Below, in pieces: positions 48,280 to 59,411 of a DNA stretch of 64,000 bases (the first letter of the stretch is position 1; each line of letters begins with the position of its first letter). Below the pieces are notes generated by a model, which made no database searches, had not been told where the DNA came from, and was given only the letters and a program-made list of their open reading frames with translations. The stretch lies in NCBI GenBank assembly GCA_021234155.1, contig JAJEKV010000003.1:28503166-28567165 (forward strand). The letters are read 5' to 3'. Source of the DNA: Isoetes taiwanensis (Eukaryota > Streptophyta > Lycopodiopsida > Isoetales > Isoetaceae). A program made the position numbers and the translations under genes.

Positions 48280-48309
48280 CTGTAAGAATGATGCAGCTGC
48301 AAAATAATT

Positions 48310-48482
48310 TCGAAAATGGAGAATCCGGCATGTACCAAGGGACGCCATCACCACCAGGAACATATGAATATGCACTGCAGGGACTTATTTTTCAAAAAAT
48401 CCGAGACGATGACCTCCAAAAATGGTGAATCCGGCATGAAAGCTTATGGTTTCTATCAAGGGACGCCATGACCACCAGGAGC
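48310..48482. repeat. Direct duplication
   Basis: AATGG(A/T)GAATCCGGCATG followed by CAAGGGACGCCAT and ACCACCAGGA occurs at 48313-48360 and 48421-48480. Confidence 0.8.
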
Positions 48483-49459
48483 AGCGAGATGTGTTCTTAG
48501 TTACCCAGTTGGAATATGGGCGATCCAAAATGCAGCTGACCGCCAGTTTACTGGTGACTATGGGTTTGGAGCAGTCACCAGCATATTCTGGGATATTCTA
48601 GCATATACCCAGGGTATGCCAAAAACCCCACATAAGCGAGGGTTTGCCCCCCTAAGGGCAACCCAAAAAAAGAGAGCCTAATAAGTTCAATGAATAGGTG
48701 CAGTGTGAATACAGCATGATCACCTTCGGCAATGGGGAACATAGACAAAGACGCAAAGGGGACAGGTGTTCAGGAAGGTTCTTTCCTTGATTTCTTTAAT
48801 GCACATATAAGTAATGCATGTTGCTTGTGCTGGCCATTTTAGACTTCTCCTTATTGTGTAAATCGGATATTGGCTTGAATTTCCATGCAAACAGTCATTT
48901 GTTGTTTATTTTTTTAAGTAGCTTTAAAGTTAACCATTAATGCTCGAGCCTATGGAAGCTACATTAATTGCACAATGCTGACATTAGCTGAATGATTGTG
49001 TGTTGCTATGTGCCATGCAAGATGTTGGTCCATTGGTAATGCATCTATAGGTCCAGCCTTTAGATTTATTGAGTCAATTGCTATTACACAGACTGCAGCG
49101 TACATGCCTATTCATAGACAAGCCATGCCAAATTTATATAGTGGATAGCTATTGGATAGACTGCAACATGTATGATGATGCTCTTCCATAGGCATATTAA
49201 CCTTAAAGAATTTGTTTACTAATTATCTACTTTACTGCAGCAACGATCTGTCAAATTAGTCTCACTTTCTTGATTGGTCTAACTGCAGTCAAAAGTTTAT
49301 ATGTGAATAAATTGTACCTTAGACGCTATATGTTACCATGCTCTTACTTCATTCTCCTCTTCCGGATATTGTCATAATGCAATTTTTCTCTTGCAAATAT
49401 TTCATTCCTTAGGTTTGTGGCTTTTAGTGTCTTCTGTTATGATATTTGTTGCATTGCAG

Positions 49460-50385
49460 AGAGATCCACTTTTGCGACATGTGATATCATGCAAACATCA
49501 AGAATATCATCGCAACTTTGTGTCTCTTACTGCTCACTCTGGAATGTAAATAGAATTACATTTACATTATGTTTAAACTAGAATGGCTCTAGATTCTAAC
49601 ATATTTGCTTAATTGCATTTGAGACCGTTAGGTTTGAAGGGGCCAGATTTCAGGAGACACATGCCATCTGATGGTTTTGGGTCTTGATTAAACATGCGAT
49701 AGAGCCGAAATGGAAAGAGCGTTTCTGACGGATCTGAACGCTTGTTGCAGAACCTTTTTGAAAGGTTTCAGTGATGGAAGCATAATTTCAGTTATGAATG
49801 CTCCAAAGGAAGAAGAAGAGAGTGTGGCTAAGTTTCCTACAAAAACCTCGTCTCATCCTCATTACAAAAGGAGTAGGCTCAGGATGGGCAGGCTCGGGAG
49901 AAATTAGGGCCAAGGCTAGCAAGACAATTGCGGAAAAATTAAAACTCTGAACTTGGAGAGACAAAAAACTTCAACTGGTCTGCGTAGAGATCTTCAATTG
50001 TCTACTGTGCATTATTGTGTAGTTTAAGCTGCAATACAATAAGCAAGAAAGATTTGGGCAGCAAAAGGTGGCGCTAATCTTGGTATACAAACCTCAGACT
50101 AAGGCTGTCGAAGAAAGTCAAGGATCAAGAATTTAATATTGTAAAGAAGGTCGGAAGGGACCTCTGCATCCATCTTTGAGATGGCCCTGTTCAAGTGCTG
50201 AAATACAACCTGCATATGAACATGCTAAAGAGGTCTTGTCACAAAGGTCAGCCTTTTCTGCTATTTCTGCTGCTTTGAGACCTTATTTGGCTGATAAAAA
50301 AATTGGAAAAATTATGGCAAGTGCCTTTTTTTTCTCGAAAAGGCACACTAAAACAGGAATAACACTAGGTAAGGCAGTGATATGA
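49460..50385 (+). CDS. Possible exons of an unrecognised gene
   Basis: After a good acceptor (TTGCATTGCAG) at 49459 the frame reads RDPLLRHVISCKHQEYHRNF before a stop. A second open stretch (49710-49907) gives MERAFLTDLNACCRTFLKGF with a basic end. A third (50176-50385) gives AEIQPAYEHAKEVLSQRSAF and ISAALRPYLADKKIGKIMAS. Each has coding-like composition, but I cannot join them convincingly or name a family. They lie between the F-box region and the LTR element. Confidence 0.3.
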
Positions 50386-50765
50386 AAGGTATATAGGAGG
50401 ATCAGGATTAGCAACAGAGTTGATTAACTACATCACAATAAAGATCCGTGTCACCAGAAAGAAGAAAGAAAAAGAGTCAGGGACTGAATGGTAATTCAAC
50501 TGTGAAAGCGCATGAGACATTGGTTTGTCGCATGGCCTCTATAAAGCATGCATGATGCCTGCAGAGTCTATTAGACATGCTAGCAATCAATCACATCTAT
50601 ACATGTGTGGAATGAAAAGTCAACAAACACTACAAGTAAACCGGCTGAAGAAAAACATAGCAGATCTCGCAAATCAATCCAAGACTAGAAGAAAAAATCA
50701 ATAGAGGTAAAAAGCAGGAAAAAGCAATATTATGTTGTTTTCTAGATATGAAAGACATCATTATC

Positions 50766-51566
50766 TGATACGGAGTCATAGCTCGGGGGAGTGGTCTACG
50801 GCGCCAAGGTTATGTGGCATGGAAAAATATGGCAAAGTTGTGGAACTATGGCAAGGTTGTGATATCTAGGATGGGGTCGAGAACCATTGGTTGGAGAGAT
50901 ATCAAGGGGAATCAATTATCAAGCAAAAGGGGCGGACTATTTTGCACAAAAAGGCCATAGATAATATCCATATGATAAGTCATATAATCTAATTAAAGGC
51001 AAGGAGATATTTTGAGAAAAAGGCAACTCGTGCTAAAAAAGGCTAAAGTCGCAGAGAGATCTATAAATAGAACCGAAACTTCAGTTGGACATAGCTCGGC
51101 AACCAGAAGTCGGATTGCAGCGACCTTTACCTCATTGGAACCGGCTCGGAGTCTAGTTTCCGAAGTAGGGTGGCACATATCCTAGTTCATCCGTATGAGG
51201 GAGTAATAGCCAAAAAGGTGACAGGGGGTCACAAATTGCTGCCATAGCGACTTCACAGATCTGCAATTGCTTTTATGATGTGTGGCTACGTGGAGTAGCT
51301 AGACTAGCCTGGAGGGCCAATAAGCCAGATATTGTCTTTGCCCAATGGACTACGTGGAGTAGCCAGATATTGTTTGCTCATGGTCTACGCGGAGTAGTCA
51401 GATACTGTTTGCTGAGCCAGTTGCCAGATGATTGCCATAACCCTGTGGACCCGGTTGGGTGGTTAAACGTGCTCATCAATGTATTTGTCTGTGATATATA
51501 TGATGTTCTTCAAATAAGATGCTGTTGTTCAGTTGTTTAGCTTTTCATAAACAATGAATCGTATAA
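50766..51566 (+). repeat. 5' LTR
   Basis: 801 bp, TGATAC...GTATAA. It contains a short tandem motif TACG(T/C)GGAGTAG(C/T)(T/C)AG repeated three times near 51285-51400. Confidence 0.93.
51060..51070 (+). promoter_or_regulatory. Probable LTR TATA box
   Basis: TCTATAAATAG sits in the middle of the LTR and is conserved at 52951 in the 3' LTR, a suitable position for the element's own promoter. Confidence 0.6.
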
Positions 51567-51568
51567 AG

Positions 51569-51580
51569 TGGTATCAGAGC
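51569..51580 (+). other. Primer-binding site for initiator tRNA-Met
   Basis: TGGTATCAGAGC lies 2 bp after the 5' LTR, the canonical plant retrotransposon PBS. Confidence 0.93.
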
Positions 51581-52307
51581 GGAAGTTTATGATTCTTTTG
51601 GGGATCTATGGGCTATGGAAACATCACCAAGATTTGTATTCCTACTCTGGATTAGAACCAAGAAGAAGGAACTAGTGGTGGTATTATACTCTAAGGCTGT
51701 AACACACCGAGAATCTTGCAAGTTTGTGCTGCAAGGACAGTTGGGTTGAACTTCGTTAAAAAGTGTGTTGGGGCCAAGTATATGAGTGAACTGGCGAATC
51801 CTTGGCGAATCCTTGGAGCATGGCGTCCAAGTAAGGAGGATTTGACGACTACTACTTCAAGTGAAGCTGGGGCATCAGTAGCAGAAAAAAATTCGGTGCT
51901 TTCGTGGAGAATGCTCGAAGCATATAGGGACCAACTTGTTGAGAACGAATTCGGATTATTGGGGAAATTCCTATGATCTTTTGAGGGATTATGGAATAAA
52001 TAAAAGCATCTTGCTTGGGTTTGCAGAGTCAGATCGTGGTGATCTGAAAGGCCGGCTGGCCGTGGTATAAATATTTGACTTTGGAAGTCATACTAACACG
52101 TGACCTTAATTGCAGGTTTGCTTAGTGATAAGCGCTGGGAAGGAACTTTACGGACAAGTTGTCAAGGATATGGATGCTAAAATTTGGATGCGGAATCTCA
52201 AATTATTTCCTATGGGACAGACTTATGGGTAAAGTTTGTAAGTTGATTTTCTTTATGCGGAATAGAGAATAAGAATTTTATTTCTTGTGTGTACCCATGG
52301 TAGATTG

Positions 52308-52512
52308 GTATCGTGGATATACTGTATCGTGGAGATACAATCAAGTAGTACCGCAGAGGTACGAAAGATAATAAAGCACCGTGGAGGTACAAGGATATAT
52401 CGTACTGCGGAAGTACGCGGATATCCATAACTGCTTCTAGAGTTTTGCAGGGATTAAGAGAATTGGAAACGTGGAAGGTTCCAATGGGTATAAGGTACTG
52501 TGGAAGTACAAT
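52308..52512. repeat. Repeated 15-bp palindromes inside the LTR element
   Basis: Six variants of GTACYGYGGARGTAC occur: GTATCGTGGATATAC, GTATCGTGGAGATAC, GTACCGCAGAGGTAC, GCACCGTGGAGGTAC, GTACTGCGGAAGTAC and GTACTGTGGAAGTAC. Each can form a small hairpin with 4-5-bp arms. Confidence 0.85.
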
Positions 52513-52656
52513 AACCTATATAACCATTATTGAGTTCGCAGGGTCTAGGAACTCCCAGGTGCACGTTGATGTGGAACAACCGCCTTGAGAAGGGATGGCC
52601 CAAATTAGAGCGAGCTTGGACGATCGCGGACGATCTCTTTTTGAGAAGGGATGGAC

Positions 52657-53456
52657 TGATACAGAGTCATAGCACGGGGGAGTGGTCTACGGCGCCAAGG
52701 TTATGTGGCATGGCAAAATATGGCAAAGTTGTGGAACTATGGCAAGGTTGTGATATCTAGGATGGGGTCGAGAACCATTGGTTGGAGAGATATCAAGGGG
52801 AATCAATGATCAAGCAAAAGGGGCGGACTATTTTGCACAAAAAGGCCATAGATAATATCCATATGATAAGTCATATAATATAATTAAAGGCAAGGAGATA
52901 TTTTGAGAAAAAGGCAACTCATGCTAAAAAAGGCTAAAGTCGCAGAGAGATCTATAAATAGAACCGAAATTTCAGTTGGACATAGCTCGGCAACCAGAAG
53001 TCAGATTGCAGCGACCTTTACTCATTAGAACCGGCTCGGAGTCTAGTTTCCGAATTGGGGTGGCACATATCCTAATTCATCCGTATGAGGGAGTAATGGC
53101 CGAAAAGGTGACAGGGGGTCACAAATTACTGCCATAGCGACTTCACAGATCTGCCATTGCTTTTATGATGTGTGGCTACGTGGAGTAGCTAGACTAGCCT
53201 GGAGGGCCAATAAGCCAGATATTGTCTTTGCCCAATGGACTATGCGGAGTAGCCAGATATTGTTTGCTCATGGTCTACGCGGAGTAGCCAGATACTGTTT
53301 GCTGAGCCAGTTGCCAGATGATTGCCATAACCCTGTGGACCCGGTTGGGTGGTTAAACGTGCTCATCAATGTATTTGTCTGTGATATATATGATGTTCTT
53401 CAAATAAGATGCTGTTGTTCAGTTGTTTAGCTTTTCATAAACAATGAATCGTATCA
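52657..53456 (+). repeat. 3' LTR
   Basis: 800 bp, TGATAC...GTATCA, preceded by the weak purine tract GAGAAGGGATGGA. Confidence 0.93.
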
Positions 53457-53829
53457 TTATCCTATAATTTAGAGACGACAAAGTTATCACATCATTATTC
53501 TATAACTTCGAGGCGACGAAGTTATCAAACAATGAAACAAATCCAAAAACACTAAATTAAACCAACTGATCTAAGATTAGACAAAAACTCGACTAGTGTT
53601 AAAAAGCAGGAAAAAGCAATCTACAGTATAAACATGAAAATGAAACAAAAACAAACTTTCTTAACGACCTTAACTTTCTATAGCACAAACTAAGAGATCT
53701 AATACAATCAAGGACCTAATAGAAAAGTAAGAAAACCTAAAACTCGTGGAACATATAGGCTGAAAAAAGGTCTCAAGGGAAAAATAGACATTCCAAAAAG
53801 GTCCGTCTTCCCAAGAATGATGGTTCTAT

Positions 53830-54012
53830 ATTGCATTCTTTTGCCCTAATGGAAGTCACATCCCTCTATTTCTTTAGCTATTTGGGAACTAGATCCTCCT
53901 TCCCTAAAAGAGTTAATAGAACCATTGCATTCTTTTACCCTAATGGAAGTCACATCCCTCTATTTCCTTAGCTCTTTGGGAACTAGATCCTCCTTTCCTA
54001 AAAGAGTTAATG
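53830..54012. repeat. Tandem duplication, 104-bp period
   Basis: ATTGCATTCTTTTGCCCTAA begins at 53830 and a near-identical copy at 53934; both run through AGATCCTCCTT and AAAAGAGTTAAT. Smaller direct repeats (CTATAA...GACGA-AAGTTATCA) precede it at 53460-53530. Confidence 0.88.
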
Positions 54013-54624
54013 AAGCTTTTTAGTAATTACACTTTCATTGGCGATCAATGTGCAGAAGCAAGTTGAAAAAAAAACCTTCAAGTAGTGAAAACACTTAACG
54101 GATGACAGTTAGAGTTATTAAATTAGATATTTGATTTTCTTGCAGGGCATAGACGAAGGTAGGCCACAAATGTGAAAATGCTCTTAAATGGTCTGACGAC
54201 CTCCCCATCAAGGCACATAAGCATAATTTCATTAATTGTGGACTTTGGCTGAGTCCATATGACTCCCAAATGGACCCGATTTTTTAGAATATAAGGGTTT
54301 TAATTAGTAGAATGATGCAAATTTTCGAAATGTGTGCAGGTAGGTGAGATGGCAGGCCTTGTATCTATTAAGCCAAAGAAGTGCGAACCGAGTTTGTGTC
54401 TTGCCCAAGCGCCTTCTGTAGACGTGGTCTCGCCACAGCAGCCGACATTCGCAAATCTGCATAGTGTAGATTCATAGTCGTGCGGTCGTAATGGTCCGAA
54501 CCAGCAGCCGATGGATTCACAATGAGCGAAATGCGATTGCCATATCGCCCGAGCCAATATTAGCTCATGCGAATCAGCTTGAGTTGAGGGCGAGAACGAG
54601 ATAAACCAAAATGGCACGTAAGAA

Positions 54625-54993
54625 ATGAGAAGCCAACTCGGGAAGCTCCTTCGCCGTGGAGAGTTGATGAAGGGCGGCGATGAGCCGGATCACCTCAAGC
54701 AGGTAGAGCTGGAAGGTCGCTTGATTTCCTTGAAACGCCATATTTACAGGGCAGAAGCTCTGAAGAGGTTGCTGAAAATGGAGGATGTTTGGCTGCACAA
54801 CACTTTCCGGTCGTTGTTTAAGAAGCTTTACAAGAAGGAAAAGAGGCAGCATGTGGCTTTGGTAACGAAACTCATCCTCAGCACTCCCTATCCGATGGGA
54901 GAATTGGATGACTGGCTGGATCTGTACTGCCGACAAGCCATAACAGAGTTCCAACTGGGGGATCTAATTGCGGTGGAACTGGATGTTGACTGA
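54625..54993 (+). CDS. Small unrecognised protein, 122 aa
   Basis: The frame encodes a charged, largely helical peptide: KLLRRGELMKGGDEPDHLKQ, LKRHIYRAEALKRLLKMEDV, FKKLYKKEKRQHVALVTKLI and MGELDDWLDLYCRQAI, ending in an acidic LDVD. It has no transmembrane segment or known motif. A short plus-strand frame starting MAGLVSIKPKKC lies upstream at 54349, separated by stops. The opposite-strand frame is equally long but hydrophobic and less protein-like. It marks the left edge of the compositionally distinct 54-64 kb block. It could be an exon of a longer gene. Confidence 0.4.
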   Translation: MRSQLGKLLRRGELMKGGDEPDHLKQVELEGRLISLKRHIYRAEALKRLLKMEDVWLHNTFRSLFKKLYKKEKRQHVALVTKLILSTPYPMGELDDWLDLYCRQAITEFQLGDLIAVELDVD

Positions 54994-55196
54994 AACGTCC
55001 ATGTTTAATATTATCTATTATTATATATTATCTTTCTGTTCAACTATCTCTTTTGAGGCATGTTGTTTAGTTGATATTATTATCTACGTAATCCATCCAT
55101 GTACTCCATTCCTATATGAATAGAATGTTTTTGTCTACATTGAGAACAGCCCAATGACGTGCAATTTCGAACAAGAATATCGAGGCCTCGGGGGCG

Positions 55197-55368
55197 AAAT
55201 TGGGCGCCCGCCCACTTTCCTTCCTGAGGAAATTGGGCGCCCGCCCAATTTCCTTCGGGAATAGGCTCCCCCAGAAACTGGGCGGCCGCCGACTTTGCCC
55301 TTCAGATGGCTTGAAGCTAGTTGCATGAAGGCTTCCGCTTTGAGGAAAATAGGGCGCCCGCCCACTTT
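55197..55368. repeat. Palindrome cluster 1 (four copies)
   Basis: Copies of the 22-bp near-palindrome lie at 55197-55218, 55230-55251 (perfect arms), 55275-55296 and 55347-55368. Arms AAATTGGGCG and CGCCCAATTT (or CGCCCACTTT) enclose 2 bp. Confidence 0.93.
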
Positions 55369-55903
55369 CCTTCTTGCAGGCAAAAGGGAAAACGAAAAAC
55401 GTGAAATCGAACCGAAGATAAGAACTGAAACATAACAACTGATTCATGGACAACACAGTTACATCATCATATCATATAAAGTTATTAAATACATGAGTCA
55501 TAGATTGTAATTATTGGTGATTCTATTAATCTCAAAAGCCTCGCGCTCCGGAACCCACACAATATGGATAGTAACATGATACTCGCCGGGGGAGTCTTTC
55601 TTTCGACCAGTAGCTATACCATACAGCGACAGCCAGGGATCGAGAGAGATCCCTTTCAACTCGCAGCATAAAGATCGTCATAGGTCATAAGGCAAGTAAG
55701 GGTGTCAACATGGGGCTGTGAAGATGGCGAGACATGGCGTGAATGTCTTTGTCTTGTCGAATGCTGACTATATTTATAGCCAAGGAATTATTGATGACTC
55801 TTGTAAAAGCATTATTGGTTGTATATACGATTGTACATCCAATAATCTTTGCGCACAATACCTTCAATAATGATTGTGGGTATAAATATATCTCAAACTA
55901 ATT

Positions 55904-56110
55904 TTGACCATCAAATTTGGCCTTCGTCTAGCCATGTGGTCTCATTACGGTCCTGAGCGTGATTCCATCAACCGCAAGATGAATCACGAAAACTTCAAGC
56001 GATGCGAGCGAGAGATACCGATGGAAGACCGGATGACCCACGAAAGTCGCTCTAAATCCTCGCCATTATCCACGATCCCTTCGACGTTATCATCCATCGA
56101 TATGGAATAG
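55904..56110 (+). CDS. Possible C-terminal exon, function unknown
   Basis: A 68-codon frame reads LRLAMWSHYGPERDSINRKM, then NHENFKRCEREIPMEDRMTH and a Ser/Thr-rich end. Composition looks coding but there is no recognisable domain or splice evidence. Confidence 0.2.
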   Translation: MTIKFGLRLAMWSHYGPERDSINRKMNHENFKRCEREIPMEDRMTHESRSKSSPLSTIPSTLSSIDME

Positions 56111-56287
56111 AGAGCATCAAATGTACATGATAGAGAAGATCATTTGGGGTGCACGGTGAAAATGACTCGGAAGAGTCCCCTAAATGAGCGCTTGTCATCT
56201 TGTTGTAATCGATTTGTAATCATCTATGAGATAAAGTATTAGTACAACTTGTCTTCTATATGTGCAACTTGTCCAACATGTCGCGTG

Positions 56288-57038
56288 AAATTGGGGCAGC
56301 CCACTTTGCCCTTGAATGCTCATATCGAATGATGCGCGAAATTGGGCGGCCGCCCAATTTCAGGCGGGTCTATCTGTGTGTACCTTATACGGTTTTTTGT
56401 TGCGCTAGAATGTACGCCAATAATTGACATCAATAATTTCTCACGACTATAAAAGCAGCTCCCTTTGCATTCATCTCTCATGGCTTCCTTGCCGGATCGT
56501 CAGGAGAACATCCAATCCTTCAAGTGCTACTTGAGTTACAACGATATTTGCGGTGCTATATGACTTGTGTTAGTCTTGATCCATGGCTCCGGTCAAAGCG
56601 GATGGACTGCGGTAATTGCGGGGAAGCTCACTCGTGTTGTGGTCCACTGTATTGGCTTCCCCGATCGCCAGATCTTTGGTGAATGGCATCGCCTTGGCAG
56701 GCGTTGACGACGAGTGACTCTTTGTACACTCGGATATGTTAATGTACCTGACAAGGATATAATAATGTTGTAAGGATGTAATAAGCATAGTCAATATTAT
56801 ATAATGTAACGTACCTGAGTAATTCCTGAGGGTCTGCTCTTTGATCTCCACTGTTTCTGCAGCTCCACTTCACTTCATGTTTGATGGCGCTTACTCTGCC
56901 AGTAAATTGGGCGCCCGCCCAATTTACTGCGGAGGATAGCGAAGTCAAATAAATTTAATAAAAGGCTATAGTTTCTAAGGGTTAACCAAATTCGGCGCCC
57001 GCCCAATTTGGTTAGCAAATTGGGCGGGCGCCCAATTT
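56288..57038. repeat. Palindrome cluster 2
   Basis: Copies lie at 56339-56360 (GGCCGCC centre), 56904-56925, 56988-57009 and 57017-57038; the last two are separated by 7 bp and have opposite centre orientation. A degraded copy lies at 56288-56306. Confidence 0.92.
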
Positions 57039-58072
57039 GGTTAGCAAAGTAAACTAGAGAAATTTAAGACAAGGAAATGAGTGCAACGTTATCATTTCTG
57101 AAAAAGAAGTATGAACAATTGTTATTAACATATTTCACGTATTTTCAAATCATAAGTCGCTCATTCGATGCGGAGGCACATCTTAGAATGATCCCTCTTT
57201 GGGTTCTCCATCTTTGGGGCTGAGGTTGTTGTTGTCTTTGCCTCTTTGATCAATTCCATTCTTTGCATAAAATCTTCGGGCCCCAGTTCCTCATTCTCAT
57301 CATCTGCACCTTGATTGTCTTCTGTGTTCGCCACCTCTTCCTCTACATCTTGACTGCTCATCGTGTTGGGGACCACATCCTCTCCATCGATTGTCCCCTT
57401 CTGTGTTTCCATGACAACGGCAGAGTCGGGCTCCCTAGCAACCTCTTCCTCGAACTTTGAGGTCGCCTCAATCATGTCACGAGTATTCACCGGTCCCGCC
57501 CCTCGCCAAAGGCGTTGATGTTGTTTTTCTTCTCCTAAATAGTTCCAAATCCACGAGAGCCTAGGGCCGCTGCCCTTTTGAGCTCTACTTGAATCGCTCT
57601 TGTCTGTCACCGAATTGATTGCACCGTTTATGGTTGTAGACGAGAACGGACAAGGTGTCTCAGGGGCAGGAAGCTGAGGCTGAGGAGCATTTTTGGAAGT
57701 AGAGGCCTTCTTCTTTCCCTCTTTTATCTTCTGTAGTGCCCGAGCTCTTGATTTTTTCTCGTCTAACATGACATCGAGTTGCTCGAATATCTGTACAAGC
57801 TTAATTTCCAGCTTCTCAAATGTCTCAAAGACAATGTTTTATAGCCCTCGCACACTGCCGCTCGGCTAAAAGCACCACCGGAAAAGAAGTCGAGAACAGT
57901 GCAACCTTCCAGCATCAACTTCTGTACTAGATAGGTGCACGTCCTACTTTCCAACTGATTTTGCACCAGTACTCCTCCCCCACCTGCTGCACCCTTGTCG
58001 CACCAAAGGTCAATACTGACCCAATAAGCCGCACGGAAAAACAAATGTTAGAAACATTGATAGTCAACACGC

Positions 58073-58090
58073 AAATTGGGCGCCCAATTT
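58073..58090. repeat. Perfect 18-bp palindrome in an intron
   Basis: AAATTGGGCGCCCAATTT, a 4-bp-shorter member of the family, lies about 10 bp inside the intron donor of the degenerate gene. Confidence 0.95.
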
Positions 58091-59233
58091 AAAATGCATA
58101 CCTGCTGCACACTCGTGATCAGGCAAATTCTTTTCGATGTCCTGTTTTTCTCGTAAATGCTTGGGAAACTTAGCATATTGCTTTGGATGGTCGGAATTGG
58201 CGAAGCAAATATTTATTTCCTGTACTGATGGCGTAGCCGCTGCGTCTCTGGCAACATACATTAGCAGGACAAGACATTGCAACTCTCGAACTCTAGAGGT
58301 AGTCGCAGTTCTGGCCGGGGGGTCCTGGTAGGAACCAACCCAAACACGGCTGCCACCGTCTATTGTCTTCATGGCGGATAGGCACTCATTGAGGCGGTCT
58401 GGGGTAATAAATATAGCTACCCAGTAAAGCTGCTGGTCCGTCATCGTGCTTAGCTGGTCAAGGAATTTTTCATAATCTTCCTTTGGCCATTTCTTCGTAT
58501 ATCTGAAGTCGCATCCAATGAAGCGGGCCGAAGTGTTTACCACGTCCACGCACAAACCTCGCGGACTAACGTGGAAACACTTGAAAGGTTTGCCACCCTC
58601 CTCAACTGGCCCTAGAAGATATTCGTCTACTTTGCTTTGTAGAGGGACTCCGGAAAGCTTTCCTTCTCCATCTCTTTGCGTCCTTCTGCCCATCCACTGA
58701 TGCTACTTGCGAACATAAGCATCAGATTCTCCGTGAATATGGGGTGAGCTTGCCTCAAGGCAGCCATGTCTTGAAAAGGAAGTTTCTTCACTTCCTTCAT
58801 GTATCTGACAAGGGCCCGCTCCATTGTTCCAATCTTCTTGACTCTCGGCTCGACTTTCATAGTCGTCTCCCGGTATAATCCTTGCTTCCCTTGAGAATGT
58901 GGTGCCATCCTTGATCTCCTTCAGTGACCTTTGCGGATCTAGAGGATGCATGGACTTTAATGGGCGACAGGAATTATTGGTGAAAAGTCTAAGCCTATCC
59001 TTCACCTCAATTTTTTCTCCCTTCTCGTCCTTCAACCGGTCTTCGTAGAATAACTGGGCAACTTCGGTGCACATATTCCACGACTCGTCGTCAAGATATA
59101 CAAAGTAGTCGTAGTCACGCATAGTTGACTTCTTAATCGTTTTTGGCCTTCTGACTTTCCAATCTCGCATGACACCGAAGGCACCAGATAAGGCGCATAC
59201 ACATCATCTTAATTTGCTTGCACTAGCTGACGC

Positions 59234-59411
59234 AAATTGGGCGCCCGCCCAATTTCAGATCATCCGACACTCGGGTGGCTGGGCGGGCGCCCAATTTCCC
59301 TGAACGTTTCCGAAATTGGGCGAGCGCCCTATTTGCAGCCGTTCCGGGAAATTGGGCGCCCCCAATTTGAAAAGAGTGCCAACAGGCTGAAATTGGGCGG
59401 GCGCCCAATTT
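59234..59411. repeat. Palindrome cluster 3 (five copies, intronic)
   Basis: Copies lie at 59234-59255, 59276-59297, 59313-59334, 59349-59368 and 59390-59411, with both GG and CC centres. The cluster fills the interval between the exon ending near 59460 and the one beginning near 59170. Confidence 0.93.

Larger units (their letters stand above)
50766..53456 (+). mobile_element. Complete non-autonomous LTR retrotransposon (2.69 kb)
   Basis: Two 800-bp LTRs (50766-51566 and 52657-53456) start TGATAC; the second ends GTATCA, the first GTATAA (one mutation). TTATC flanks both sides (50761-50765 and 53457-53461). A primer-binding site TGGTATCAGAGC, complementary to initiator tRNA-Met, lies at 51569-51580. 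The internal 1.09 kb encodes no gag-pol; an 86-codon frame (51716-51976) is unrecognised. The LTRs differ at roughly 18 sites, suggesting a fairly recent insertion. Movement would need proteins from another element. Confidence 0.95.
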
